Below are positions 28,570 to 38,581 of a stretch of 43,340 nucleotides of DNA, in pieces. The notes beneath the pieces were generated by a model. The model searched no databases. It worked only from the letters and a program-made list of their open reading frames with translations, and was not told the origin of the DNA. Location of the stretch: contig MPUH01000608.1 of NCBI GenBank assembly GCA_001970955.1, positions 1 to 43,340 of the forward strand, given 5' to 3'. A program made the position numbers and the translations under genes. The stretch is from Stentor coeruleus (lineage: Eukaryota > Ciliophora > Heterotrichea > Heterotrichida > Stentoridae). Positions within the stretch are counted from its first letter, which is position 1; every line of letters begins with the position of its first letter.

Positions 28570-29955
28570 ATGTTCTTAGGGATTCTAGTTTTAGTTGCTG
28601 CTATGGATATGATTGAGCAGGAAATCATGGAAACAAGGCATTTAGTAGGTTTGCTTAAAGAGAAAATTGATTTAATCGAAACTTTTAGACTAGAGGTTAA
28701 GGATAAAGGTATTGAAATCCCTGAGGATGAGGAATGGAAGACTATGCCAGGTTTGATTCCTCAACCTGAGTATGATTTTTTACCAAATAGACTTAAACAC
28801 TTATCAACATTGTCTCTAACAACTAAAGGTGTGGATTTTATAGCATTGAAATCTAAAGACTCAAATCTAAACATAGGATTTCTAGTCTGTGAAAACTCAT
28901 TATTAAGTGTTTTTAATATGAAAGGTGTTATTTTAAGTACTTATGCTATAACGAATATCTTGCATTGTGCTGGAAGTTCAACACCTGATGAACCTTATAT
29001 AGCAATAGTCACTCAACAAGATTTGATTATTTTATCATATGATGGAGTTTCTATACAATACATATCAAGTCATAATCTTTTTAATGATACAGCAACACCT
29101 ACAATCCTTATTAATTACTCAAGATTAGGTAAAAAATTCTGGCTTGTTGGTGATGACTGGGGTCGTGTCTCTTTTTATGGGTCAAATGGAGATTTTGTCG
29201 GCCAAGGGCCGACCGGGACAAGTAAAATTACTACTCTTGATAAATTTGGTTCACAAATAATATTCGCTGGAGACCATAAAACTGGTATATTAAACCTTGC
29301 TACAATGGAAATTTATCAGCTTTGTGAACCAGCTATTTATCCTATTATTGATGTAGCTCAAGACTTTTCTGCAACAATTTTATATGCTGCTTGTGAAAAT
29401 GGGGATATTTTCGTTTATGATACAAAACATGTGACATCATCAAGTGCACCTTCATGTAAATCTGTTGGTAGAATGAAATACCCTGGGAAACCTAATAAAA
29501 TTGCTGTTATAAGAGGATCTTTATTGGTAGTTAGTGAGGATATTATGTGTAGTTTTAATGTTACAGGTTTAGAAAATGATGTTTTTTACCCACCTGCTTG
29601 TTATAAGGTTGATTGGAATGATAAAGATTTTAAGATCAAAAGTTTACGTTTACCTAATAGTGGGAATTATTTGTTGATGTATGGTTTGAATCAGATACAA
29701 AGTTTTGATGTTGGGTTTGGAGCTGTGATTACTGCGACTGGTGGATGGGATTTTGGTGGGGATAAAATATTGTCCATTTTGATGGTTATTGGAGGAATTG
29801 TTATGTGGAGATACTTTTTAGCTGGCAGAGGGAAGGATAAGAAAAATCAGGTTGGGAATAATAAGGTCAAAGGTATTCAAGGGGGTAGTGCAGGGAAGAG
29901 AAAGGTTCAGTTTAGTGAAACCCCACAGACTTTTACTTATAGCGATTCTGATTAA
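28570..29955 (+). CDS. Type I-like membrane protein with lumenal beta-propeller-like domain
   Basis: 461 residues. The N-terminus MFLGILVLVAAMDMIEQE suits a signal peptide or anchor. A short helical region (ETRHLVGLLKEKIDLIETF) is followed by about 320 residues of beta-strand-rich, WD/propeller-like sequence with recurring hydrophobic-Gly-Asp turns (e.g. FWLVGDDWGRVSFYGSNGDF, ILYAACENGDIFVYDT). A membrane helix (ILSILMVIGGIVMWRYFLAG, about 400-420) and a basic tail end the protein. Family not recognised; an ER-resident chaperone or receptor is one possibility. It starts 5 nt after the preceding stop. The start is well supported by the signal sequence. Confidence 0.8.
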   Translation: MFLGILVLVAAMDMIEQEIMETRHLVGLLKEKIDLIETFRLEVKDKGIEIPEDEEWKTMPGLIPQPEYDFLPNRLKHLSTLSLTTKGVDFIALKSKDSNLNIGFLVCENSLLSVFNMKGVILSTYAITNILHCAGSSTPDEPYIAIVTQQDLIILSYDGVSIQYISSHNLFNDTATPTILINYSRLGKKFWLVGDDWGRVSFYGSNGDFVGQGPTGTSKITTLDKFGSQIIFAGDHKTGILNLATMEIYQLCEPAIYPIIDVAQDFSATILYAACENGDIFVYDTKHVTSSSAPSCKSVGRMKYPGKPNKIAVIRGSLLVVSEDIMCSFNVTGLENDVFYPPACYKVDWNDKDFKIKSLRLPNSGNYLLMYGLNQIQSFDVGFGAVITATGGWDFGGDKILSILMVIGGIVMWRYFLAGRGKDKKNQVGNNKVKGIQGGSAGKRKVQFSETPQTFTYSDSD

Positions 29956-30672
29956 TAAGAATATTTAGAGTTGAAAATTTTAGGGGTTTTTTTAGATTTT
30001 TTAGTTAGGGTTTTTATGTTGGATGATTTAGAAATCGGCTTTTTTGTGGGTTAGGAATAGTGGTGGTTTTAAATTTATAAAATGGAGATTTTTTTTGATT
30101 GTGCCAGTATTGGTATAAATCTAATAAATATTAACAGTAGGGTTTTAGGTAAAAATTGCTTTTGAGTATTTTGAATTAAAAACTCATGGATTTTTTTTTT
30201 TAAGTTTCTAGGAGGAATTTCACCATTCTTGGTGTTAGCTTAGACCAAATTATTATCAACCTAAGACCTTTATTCTAATGTAATATTTGATATTATTTTA
30301 CTTTTTTATTAGTTGAACTTTTTACAAATGATTTCACTTTATTTTTGCTAGAATTTAATTATGTTTTATATATAAGAATGTGAGTATTAATATATCTAAT
30401 ATAGATATAAAATATTAAAAAGCATTTATGGATTTGATTAATTTAATACAGATGAGTTATCTGAAAGTATTCCTAATATTATTAAATAATTAAAACATAA
30501 AAAAAAAGGCAAATCCTTGAACTAAAAGCCACAACTATTTCCATTTGACAAAAAATTCAAACCTCCCAAAACACAATTTCTAAACCTTTCAATACCAAAA
30601 ATAATACAACCTTATTGAAAACCTATAAAAACCCTAAACTTTTCATTATCTCTAGAAATAACTAAATTAGCC
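29956..30672. other. Gene-free convergent intergenic stretch
   Basis: 3' flanks of two convergent genes. The left side (29960-30080) is G-rich/C-poor, the right side (30490-30670) C-rich/G-poor on the plus strand, i.e. both G-rich in the sense of the gene they follow. No gene seen. Confidence 0.65.
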
Positions 30673-31230
30673 TTAATCCCAAGGATAAACATTACCTCCT
30701 GTAGCATCAGCTCTTGGTGCACAAGTAAAATCATACCATTTATGTTCATCAAAAGTTTTAGCAAAAGACAAAGCTGAGTGGTTCACAGCTTCTTCATTCC
30801 ATTTTCCTTCTTTATCAAAAACATAAAACTCAGCTTCTGGTTTGTTTAAATACACCATATCCAAATCCATAAATTCTGGAGACTTACACAATTTTCCCCC
30901 TGCATGGGCAATTTCGTAATCAATTGGCGTAACTGGGACTATATTTTCTATAGGGATTTCTTGTTTATCAAGACTTCCTAATTGTAAAGATGTCATCCTT
31001 AGCTTATTTTGTTCAGGAAGAAGTTCCATTTTGACTACGAATCTTTTTTCTACTCTTGTAAGACGAGATTCCAAATAAAAAGGTACGAATAAGTGATATT
31101 TGTCTTTAAGAATATTTATAGCTTCGGTTATGAAATTCCTTTCGATTGAGTTAAGAGCAGCGAAATAAGGAGCTTCGTAGACTATTATTGATGAAGGTCC
31201 AGTAGAAAAGAACCGAGCTAGCTTGAACAT
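30673..31230 (-). CDS. Probable mitochondrial protein, family not recognised
   Basis: 185 residues. MFKLARFFSTG is a short basic, Ser/Thr/Phe-containing N-terminus like a mitochondrial presequence. The rest is soluble-looking: IVYEAPYFAALNSIERNFITE, VPFYLESRLTRVEKRFVVKM, then an acidic C-terminal half with many aromatic residues (HKWYDFTCAP). No membrane helix is evident. It could be a ciliate respiratory-chain or mitoribosome accessory subunit, but nothing specific identifies it. The start is the ATG at 31230. Confidence 0.7.
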   Translation of the reverse strand: MFKLARFFSTGPSSIIVYEAPYFAALNSIERNFITEAINILKDKYHLFVPFYLESRLTRVEKRFVVKMELLPEQNKLRMTSLQLGSLDKQEIPIENIVPVTPIDYEIAHAGGKLCKSPEFMDLDMVYLNKPEAEFYVFDKEGKWNEEAVNHSALSFAKTFDEHKWYDFTCAPRADATGGNVYPWD

Positions 31231-32449
31231 TATTATTATAATAAATTAAATTATGGTAATTTTAGATATACGCTTTGTATAGGGTTTTTTATGATTTAAA
31301 GGATTTTTTTTTATGATTATGGGTATTTTTAAGAGATTATTTAAATTGGAGGTAATAATTTGCATGTTTTTTGGAAATATATAAATTATCGGAGTTTTTA
31401 TTGAAATTTTGTAGTCAAATAAAGAGAATTTGTAATTTCATATGATATGGTAGGATTATCCTTAGGATATTATGACCAGCAAAAAAAATATATTGTTCTC
31501 AATTTGGACTTATATGCAATCATCAAACTAAAATTGTTGAGATTTTCTTTGATTAAACAGTTAATTATTTTTTCAGATCTTGTTAGTTATCTGATTATTT
31601 ATACAATTAACTACATTTTCCTAGTAACTTTACTCAAAATTAAGTTAAGAAATTCAAGTTCAGGATGATGAAGATTTCAAAATCGACTTGAAGTTAGGGA
31701 TTATCTTGTTAAGATTTAAAGATTAGATATTTAGGTAGTGAGAAAGTAATATTATAAGATGAAAAAGAGGATTTGGTAGATAAAAACTATAAATACTATG
31801 CTTTAGAATATATTTAGCATATAAAAATTGCTATTTACATATACAAACTTCTAATCGTATTTGAATAAAACCGACTATACACATAATCTTATCATATATA
31901 ATAAACACAGGTAATCATAAAAAAAACATATTTTTCCCTATAATTTCTCGTAACTGTAAAAGTATATAAAATCCTTCCAGTTTTAAACCCATAAAAATTT
32001 TCTGTTCCCTTTATCTAACTATGACAAACATATCACTCCTTATATCATTCCTTAAAACCTATAAAAATCTTTTTCCTCTACAGTTTTTCCTTTTAACAAT
32101 TCCTAATTTTCTTACAAATTCTATCAAATCCTTTACAATAATACAACAAATCAAACACTGTTATGATATTTTCATTTCCTTAACATATATTGTTCTTATA
32201 TTTTCTTATAAACTTTTCAAGCAAATTTTATATACCTGAAATCCTTTTTCCACAACAAAAATATCATCCCAGTCAATTCCTTTATCAAAACATAAATCTT
32301 GATTTCTTTAGCCTTTCCCTGTTCTTTTTCATATCATAATAACCTGAAATACACACCCTATCACTATAGCTTAAAGCATATCTCTTCTAATCTTCCTGTA
32401 CTCAAGGGACAAACAAATAAATTCTCCTGAAAAACATGGCTATAATTAA
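31231..32449. other. Gene-free stretch between divergent genes
   Basis: 5' flanks of the mitochondrial-protein gene (-) and actin (+). A 73-codon ATG frame at 31447-31668 encodes hydrophobic sequence without a recognisable family and was not accepted. From about 32250 the sequence is C-rich/G-poor, like other upstream flanks; an upstream ATG at about 32435 overlaps the actin start. Confidence 0.55.
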
Positions 32450-33577
32450 ATGTCAGACAGCGTAGTTCCTTTGGTTATTGACAACGGTTCTGGTATGTGC
32501 AAGGCTGGTTTCGCTGGCGACGATGCTCCAAAAGCCGTATTTCCAAACATAGTCGGTCGTCCCCGTATGCCAGGAATCATCGTAGGTACAGAACAAAAAG
32601 AAGTGTATATTGGAGATGAAGCCCAAGCTAAAAGAGGAGTTTTAAACCTAAAATACCCAATTGAACATGGGATTGTCACAAACTGGGATGATATGGAACG
32701 TGTATGGCATCACACTTTTTTCAATGAACTGAGAACTGCTGCTGACGAACATCCAGTTTTATTGACTGAAGCTCCATTAAACCCTAAGCAAAATCGTGAA
32801 AAAATGACTCAGATTATGTTTGATACTTTTAATGTCCCTGCTTTTTATGTTGCTATTCAAGCTGTTTTGTCTTTATATTCATCAGGAAGAACTACAGGTA
32901 TGGTTTATGATTCTGGTGATGGAGTTACCCATGTTGTCCCTATTTATGAAGGATATGCTTTACCTCATGCGATACAAAGAATTGATATTGCTGGAAGAGA
33001 TATTACAAATCATCTTGTTAGATTGCTAACTGAAAGAGGACATTCTTTAAATAATAGTGCTGAAAGGGAAATTGTTAGGGATATCAAAGAAAAACTCTGC
33101 TATGTAGCTTTAGATTTTAATGAAGAAATGGGTAAATCAAAAACCTCACCTGATATGGAAAAACAATATGAGTTGCCTGATGGTAGCCACTTGACCATTG
33201 GTAATGAAAGATTTCGTGCCCCAGAGTGCATATTCCAACCAAGTCTTCTTGGTCTTGATATTGATGGAGCTGATGAAACAACTTATAAATCAATAATGAA
33301 ATGTGACCTTGATATAAGAAGAGACCTTTATGGAAATGTTGTTCTTAGTGGTGGTAGTACAATGTATGCTGGTATTGGTGAAAGATTAACTAAAGAATTG
33401 ACAAATAGAGCTCCTCCTTCAATGAAAGTTAAAGTTGTAGCTCCACCTGAAAGGAAATTCTCTGTTTGGATTGGAGGAAGTATTTTAAGCTCGTTGTCTA
33501 GTTTCCAACAAATGTGGGTTTCGAAGGCTGAATATGAAGAAGCAGGACCATCAATAGTTCATAGGAAATGCTTTTAA
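32450..33577 (+). CDS. ACT: Actin
   Basis: 375 residues, the usual length. Nucleotide-binding and conserved motifs are intact: [19 protein letters not shown], His in [69 protein letters not shown] and IVHRKCF at the end. The DNase I-binding loop is divergent: [20 protein letters not shown] instead of the usual [20 protein letters not shown], as in many ciliate actins. Several other substitutions occur in the last third. The start is the ATG at 32450, 15 nt after another ATG in a different frame. Identification is secure. Confidence 0.98.
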   Translation: MSDSVVPLVIDNGSGMCKAGFAGDDAPKAVFPNIVGRPRMPGIIVGTEQKEVYIGDEAQAKRGVLNLKYPIEHGIVTNWDDMERVWHHTFFNELRTAADEHPVLLTEAPLNPKQNREKMTQIMFDTFNVPAFYVAIQAVLSLYSSGRTTGMVYDSGDGVTHVVPIYEGYALPHAIQRIDIAGRDITNHLVRLLTERGHSLNNSAEREIVRDIKEKLCYVALDFNEEMGKSKTSPDMEKQYELPDGSHLTIGNERFRAPECIFQPSLLGLDIDGADETTYKSIMKCDLDIRRDLYGNVVLSGGSTMYAGIGERLTKELTNRAPPSMKVKVVAPPERKFSVWIGGSILSSLSSFQQMWVSKAEYEEAGPSIVHRKCF

Positions 33578-34271
33578 ATGAGATAGGATAATTAATTAGA
33601 AAGATCTTTTTTGCAATGGTTTTATTGGGATTAGAAAATTATGCGCTTATTCATATTAAAGTTTTTTTAAATTGGAAGGTTTTAAGGGCTTATTAAAATA
33701 TTTGTAAACTGAAGATGTGGCGGGTTTTATAGAGATTATTAGGTGTAAATGCTTTTTGAGTGATTATGAGGGAGATTTTTTTCTAGACAAAAATCTTGAA
33801 TTATTTTGAATTACCCTATAAAAAAAACCTTATAAAGTATAAATAATATATTAATCCTAGTTATAAACCTCTTGTAAAGTCCAAACTGATTGGAATTCTT
33901 AAAAATTCCTATCGGCTAAATTATAAAATGCGAGAAAGGTCATAAAATAATCCCTATCCTAATTTCCAATCTAAATTTCTAACATTCCTATATCCATCAA
34001 AACCCTTTTAACACCTTTTAACACCCTAACATCCTCTAAAGTGCTAACTAAATTTAGAAAATTTTATACTATTATCAGAACTAGATAATATCAAAAAAAA
34101 ATATTTCTATTACCTATGTTCATGTTGTGAGTATAAATTACTATCAATAAACACATATCAAAAAGGTTCAACAAAATTAATAACGTTTTATCAAAAAAAT
34201 GCAATTACAAGCAAAAAAATTATCCTGAGTCTTTTCAGTTTTTAGATGAATTTCAAGCAAACAAACAGAAA
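33578..34271. other. Gene-free stretch
   Basis: G-rich/C-poor 3' flank of actin to about 33790, then AT-rich sequence. The open frame that continues into the small gene at 34272 has no ATG in this stretch. Confidence 0.55.
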
Positions 34272-34505
34272 ATGGAACTAAAGTCGACTGCAAAGGAAGA
34301 ATATAAAAAGAATAAGTCTGATTTATCGAAACTTAGCGAAATTGCACATAGATCTGTGTCAAAATATAGTTTTAATACAAATTCTGCATATATCAAATTT
34401 GCTAAGATTTTCGAAAAACAGTTAAAAAAGAAAACATCCTCAACACAAAACAATCATCATCATAAAAACCCAATTTTTCTCTTTTTGCAAGCTTTAAAAA
34501 CATAA
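34272..34505 (+). CDS. Possible small lysine-rich protein
   Basis: 77 residues from the only in-frame ATG. The same frame is open upstream to about 34135 without an ATG, so the true 5' end may be an unrecognised exon. Sequence such as KSTAKEEYKKNKSDLSKLSE and HRSVSKYSFNTNSAYIKFAK is mixed and protein-like and unlike the surrounding AT-rich noise. No family recognised. It could equally be a relic. Confidence 0.35.
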   Translation: MELKSTAKEEYKKNKSDLSKLSEIAHRSVSKYSFNTNSAYIKFAKIFEKQLKKKTSSTQNNHHHKNPIFLFLQALKT

Positions 34506-34684
34506 ACTTTTATCACAACTCCGAAACCCAAATCCCCAAACATTATCTTTTCTTAATATTTCTGACAAGTCTATTCTTCAACTTAAAAAGTCTATCAAGT
34601 TAACTTTTCCATACAAAAAACCTAAAATTTTGGTAAAATCTCATTCTACAAGTTAATTCATAATATAATTTTTTTTTTACTATA

Positions 34685-34933
34685 ATGGGCAGCTGTAGTG
34701 GTTGTATCGCTAAATCTCATAAAAACCATCACAAAAGCACAGTTAGCTTAGAACATGGGCAATTAGTTTTAGTTAACGAAGAAATCAAAGAATCTGAACA
34801 TTTTATTGATGAAGAAGTCAAAGAACCTGGGCTTAAAAGAACATATACTATTGGACCACCTATACCTCAAGTTCCAGATCATCCAATGGCTGCTTATACT
34901 TTTCCTAGATCAAATACCGCTAATTTTAAATAA
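34685..34933 (+). CDS. Small lipid-anchored protein
   Basis: 82 residues. MGSCSGCIAKSHKNHHKS is a good N-myristoylation site (Gly2) with two nearby cysteines for palmitoylation and a basic patch. The rest is acidic (EEIKESEHFIDEEVKE) and ends with a Pro-rich stretch (GPPIPQVPDHPM). No domain recognised. It resembles the small acylated proteins that coat the ciliate cortex, but only by N-terminal pattern. The ATG sits directly before the motif. Confidence 0.7.
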   Translation: MGSCSGCIAKSHKNHHKSTVSLEHGQLVLVNEEIKESEHFIDEEVKEPGLKRTYTIGPPIPQVPDHPMAAYTFPRSNTANFK

Positions 34934-35654
34934 CCAAATGATTTTATAATACTTTTTGATTGGAGTATAGAAATAATATATAGTTTTTTGAGATTCTCTT
35001 TTTTTTATAAGCATTTTTAAGGTTTTATGAGGATAGTTGCTATTTTTATATGAAAAGTTTGGTTTTAAATATGATTTAAATAAGGGAAATTCTAAGAAGA
35101 AATCATGTAAAAGTTAACTGAAACTATTTTAATGTAAAAGCATTGATAAAATTTTTTTCTTATCTAAATTCACTTTGGCCTAAAATCTTAAGCTTCCAAC
35201 TTTTATTTTTTTTGGCTTCAAGGCTGACTTTTTTATACATTAGTATTACTACATTTTTATAGTTTTCATCTTATCCGAAATGCTTCATGATGTAAATATG
35301 GTAGTTTTAGGTATTATGATTATTAGAATTACAATATAAAGATTGGCAGATTGAGCATTCAGTTTGGTGATATTCATATTTATAATAAAAAGTATATTTG
35401 GAAAGTGTTTTTAACATATAATTTATATACTTCACAATAATAAATCCACTAAAAATTATATTATGAGAATCATTTTAAAATATTTTCTATTGAAAAAAGC
35501 TCTTAAAACACATATTTCCTAACAACAACCAAATTTTAAACCATCACAGTTAAATCAAAGTATAAAAAATCATAAGTTGTTTATTAAAGTTAAATATGTA
35601 GATTTTAAAATTTTTGACTACAAAAATAAAAATCGAATTTTCTATGAAAAGCTA
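34934..35654. other. Gene-free convergent intergenic stretch
   Basis: 3' flanks of two convergent genes. No relic, repeat or RNA was recognised. Confidence 0.6.
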
Positions 35655-36014
35655 TTAATGGTAATTAGAAAGGTAGCTTGGAAATACTTTTTTGTTCACA
35701 TAAAGCCAAATTTCTTTAAGGATTACTCGAGCTCTCTTAGACTCAAGTGATTTTTTCAACCCATAATCATCTAAAAATTGCTTAAGATCGCAAACAGACA
35801 TATTCTCATAATCAGGCATTCCAGTATAATCATACTCATAATCTTCAATTTTAACATCAATATTTGGTCTTACATAAACCTGAGTATCAAGTGCACCAGT
35901 TTGTTCTAATTTTTTTTCTAATTCCTTATCTAAGCAGCAGTCCACATGATTTAATCTTATTATTTCTTCCTGACCTTTGAAATCTTCTCCACAAACACAA
36001 CATTTTTCATCCAT
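35655..36014 (-). CDS. SLX4: Minimal Slx4-like protein (UBZ4-like finger plus Slx4 C-terminal-like domain)
   Basis: 119 residues. An N-terminal CxxC...HxxxC arrangement (C5, C8, H23, C27 in KCCVCGEDF and LNHVDCCLD) matches the UBZ4-type ubiquitin-binding finger found in Slx4, FAN1 and related repair proteins. The C-terminal part, MSVCDLKQFLDDYGLKKSL then SKRARVILKEIWLYV, matches the pattern of the conserved Slx4 domain that binds the Slx1 nuclease (MxxxxLKxxLxxYGLKxS...IWxY). Slx4 proteins are normally hundreds to over a thousand residues long, so this would be unusually small. The acidic linker contains no clear motif. The upstream gene on this strand ends 63 nt away. Assignment by pattern only. 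Confidence 0.6.
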   Translation of the reverse strand: MDEKCCVCGEDFKGQEEIIRLNHVDCCLDKELEKKLEQTGALDTQVYVRPNIDVKIEDYEYDYTGMPDYENMSVCDLKQFLDDYGLKKSLESKRARVILKEIWLYVNKKVFPSYLSNYH

Positions 36015-36077
36015 AAATTATTAAGTCCTCCTTCAATCAAAAAAATTATACTAATTGTTCACATCTAAAAAAACTCT

Positions 36078-36626
36078 CTACTGTACTTTAGACTTAACTT
36101 CAGCATAAAATCTTTTAGTTTCCTGTCTTTGAAAAGCCGATTTCCTTGAGTTATCAATTAATTGGAACTGAAGTTTTTTCGTCACATAAGTTTCTTCAGG
36201 TGTCGGGGTCCTTCTAGGTGATGGAGTTTCAATAAGTTCCATGCTTTTACTTAGATTTTCTCTAATTTTCCTCAAATACGGCAAGGGTTCAAGCTTGGGT
36301 TTAACAGGTTTTTCTTTTCTGATGATTTTTTCATCCTGCTCTTTAGCTTCTTTACGTATTTTATTATATAGTTCAGTCGCATGGTCTATACTAAACATCT
36401 TATTTTTTCTATACAAGTGATTGTATTTCTCTTGTTTTTCCTTCCAAGCTTCTGCTAGGTTACTTTCTAGTTCTAGTTGGTATTTAGAAATGTTGTATAG
36501 TTTTAATTTCGGCTGGTATTTCATGAATTCTATAGTGTCTTTGATAACTTTACGAGTCTCTCTTATATCTTCAGCTTTCATGTATTTGGCTAGGATAACT
36601 TTTTCTCTTTGTTGTAAGTTGATCAT
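36078..36626 (-). CDS. Charged coiled-coil protein
   Basis: 182 residues, strongly basic and helical (e.g. ESNLAEAWKEKQEKYNHLYR and IDHATELYNKIRKEAKEQDE), with a Pro/Thr-rich segment (ETPSPRRTPTPEET) that could be phosphorylated by proline-directed kinases. No signal, membrane segment or known domain. Length and composition are typical of ciliary or cortical structural proteins, but that is only a guess. The start is the ATG at 36626; the Slx4-like gene follows after 63 nt on the same strand. Confidence 0.7.
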   Translation of the reverse strand: MINLQQREKVILAKYMKAEDIRETRKVIKDTIEFMKYQPKLKLYNISKYQLELESNLAEAWKEKQEKYNHLYRKNKMFSIDHATELYNKIRKEAKEQDEKIIRKEKPVKPKLEPLPYLRKIRENLSKSMELIETPSPRRTPTPEETYVTKKLQFQLIDNSRKSAFQRQETKRFYAEVKSKVQ

Positions 36627-37030
36627 TTTGCTTTAAGAGTATATTTATTAATGTGAATAAGGATGTTTAGTTAGGGTTTTTTATTGGATATTGAAGATTA
36701 TTGTTTTTGTGATTGATGGAATTTGTAGGGTTTTGAAGTTTTAAAGTAGGAAATTATGGGTTTTTAGAATTGGGTGATTTTAGAAAATAAGTTAAGTGGG
36801 GTATTTGTATTTATAAATTTTATGTTAGATTATATGAGTAGATTATATGGATGATTATGTTTTATAATAAAAATACTGCAAAATATTTCCTTATAAATAA
36901 CACCCTAAGTTGTATATATATAAAAAACCTCAATCTAAGGATCACTTAACCCTTATTATTATTAAAAAATATCATCCAACCTACAATTATATCATAATAC
37001 ATAATAAAACCATACAACTTCTTTGTACTC
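36627..37030. other. Short gene-free stretch
   Basis: G-rich/C-poor 5' flank of the coiled-coil gene (36640-36800), then AT-rich 3' flank of the kinase gene. No gene seen. Confidence 0.65.
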
Positions 37031-38581
37031 TTAATTAAATAACGATTTCCCTTTCCTATGATTTTTTTTCGAGTGTTTATGTTTCTCATTAATCCAAGGA
37101 TGTCTCATAAGCATATCAGCAGTTGGTCTTTCTCTAGGATCCCAAGTTAAAGCAAGGTTTACAAAGTCAATAAAACCAGGATCATGAACATCAATCAAAT
37201 CTTTAAGTGGCCGAGTTCCTGGTATCCGTATTTTACCTTTTGAGTTCGGGACTAGTCTCGGTTTGTCGTCTAAGTCAAAAAAATGTTTTTTCCTTGTTGC
37301 AATTTGTAAAAGACTTGCAGGAGGTGGGCCAAGTACTTCCATAATCCTCAGCATCTGATCAGTTTCACTTTCTCCAGGGAAAATAGGATATCCTGTATAT
37401 AACTCAATCAAAATACACCCATAGCTCCAAATATCAATAGCTGGTGTATATGGTATCCCCATCATAATCTCTGGTGCCCTATAAAATCTTGATTGTATAT
37501 AAGTATATATTTGTTCATGAGTAAAACAAGATGACCCATAATCAATAACCTTAATTGCCGCTCTAGTTGGATTTCTTAACAATATATTCTCAGGCTTCAA
37601 ATCACAATGAACAATATCATAAGATGCTGTAAACCTCAAAGCAATCAAAATCTGTATGGCAAAACATTTAACCAACGAAAGCGTCAAACCCTGAAAATGG
37701 TTCAACTTCAAAAACTCATACAAATTTATCGACAAAAGTTCAAAAATAATACACAAATGCGACCTAAAAGTAAAACTCGTCAATATCCTAACGATATTCT
37801 GACAATCTTCCCTATCATGATCATTCAAATGTTTTAATACTTTAACCTCAACCGCGCCTTGCTTATGGAATTTCGCTTTATTTTTAATAATTTTTAATGC
37901 TACGATTTCAGATGTTTTGTGGTCTAAACATTTACAAACCTGGCCAAATGATCCTTTTCCTAACAGAGTTTGTACTTCATATCTATAATTGAAATGGTCT
38001 CCAATTACAATTTTATAATTGTATTCAGCATCATCATATCCCCAATTAGGGTCGTTGACTGTACCATGGATTTTGTTATTAGGGTTTCCTAAAAAGTACA
38101 CATCTTCAAAAGTACTGATTTCTCTAAGTTCATATTCAGTCAAATTCTCGTTTTTAAGTCTTATTGCGTCAGTGCCTTTCATTGGGAATTTCGGTTCTTG
38201 GAGGTTGGCCATAGAAAAAGAATGCCCATTATGAGATGTAGAGACTTTGTTTGTAAAAAGTAGATTTGATGAGTTATTTGGCGATTCTAATATGAAACTT
38301 GAGTTTTTTTTACTTCTGTTCGTGTAAAGACCTGCAAGTTGACGATGGGAAGTATTCGGTGCTCGGTCTGTAAGAAGAAGATTGGATTCTGGGCTTTGTT
38401 TTATTCCTGAACGGGTTGACGCTTGTTTGATTCTTCGTTTTGTTGACTCGGGTGAGTTTTGTAGTTCTAAACTTAGCTTGTATTTATGAATTGATGGAAT
38501 TTTCATTTCAGCTTTGAGGGTGGCTCCGATGTATGCAGCTTTAAGCCTTTGATTACGAATTGATGAATGGTCGTTTATCAT
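37031..38581 (-). CDS. DYRK-family dual-specificity protein kinase
   Basis: 516 residues. A low-complexity Ser/Asn N-terminus is followed by a DH-box-like segment (GYDDAEYNYKIVIGDHFNYR, 181-200) that marks the DYRK family. Kinase motifs: Gly loop GKGSFGQV (208-215), lysine K230, glutamate E245, HCDLKPEN (D327), DYG (347-349) and the YTYIQSRFYRAPE activation loop, whose second Tyr (Y361) is the site autophosphorylated during folding. All catalytic residues are present. The order and DH box fit class-2 DYRKs (Pom1/Dyrk2 type), which act in growth, polarity and cell-cycle control. A C-terminal KHKHSKKNHRKGK tract may be a nuclear signal. The start is the ATG at 38581. Confidence 0.95.
   Translation of the reverse strand: MINDHSSIRNQRLKAAYIGATLKAEMKIPSIHKYKLSLELQNSPESTKRRIKQASTRSGIKQSPESNLLLTDRAPNTSHRQLAGLYTNRSKKNSSFILESPNNSSNLLFTNKVSTSHNGHSFSMANLQEPKFPMKGTDAIRLKNENLTEYELREISTFEDVYFLGNPNNKIHGTVNDPNWGYDDAEYNYKIVIGDHFNYRYEVQTLLGKGSFGQVCKCLDHKTSEIVALKIIKNKAKFHKQGAVEVKVLKHLNDHDREDCQNIVRILTSFTFRSHLCIIFELLSINLYEFLKLNHFQGLTLSLVKCFAIQILIALRFTASYDIVHCDLKPENILLRNPTRAAIKVIDYGSSCFTHEQIYTYIQSRFYRAPEIMMGIPYTPAIDIWSYGCILIELYTGYPIFPGESETDQMLRIMEVLGPPPASLLQIATRKKHFFDLDDKPRLVPNSKGKIRIPGTRPLKDLIDVHDPGFIDFVNLALTWDPRERPTADMLMRHPWINEKHKHSKKNHRKGKSLFN

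Noticed and set aside
31447..31668. 73-codon ATG frame upstream of actin
   Set aside because: Hydrophobic, low-complexity translation with no motif; possibly a relic, but not supportable.
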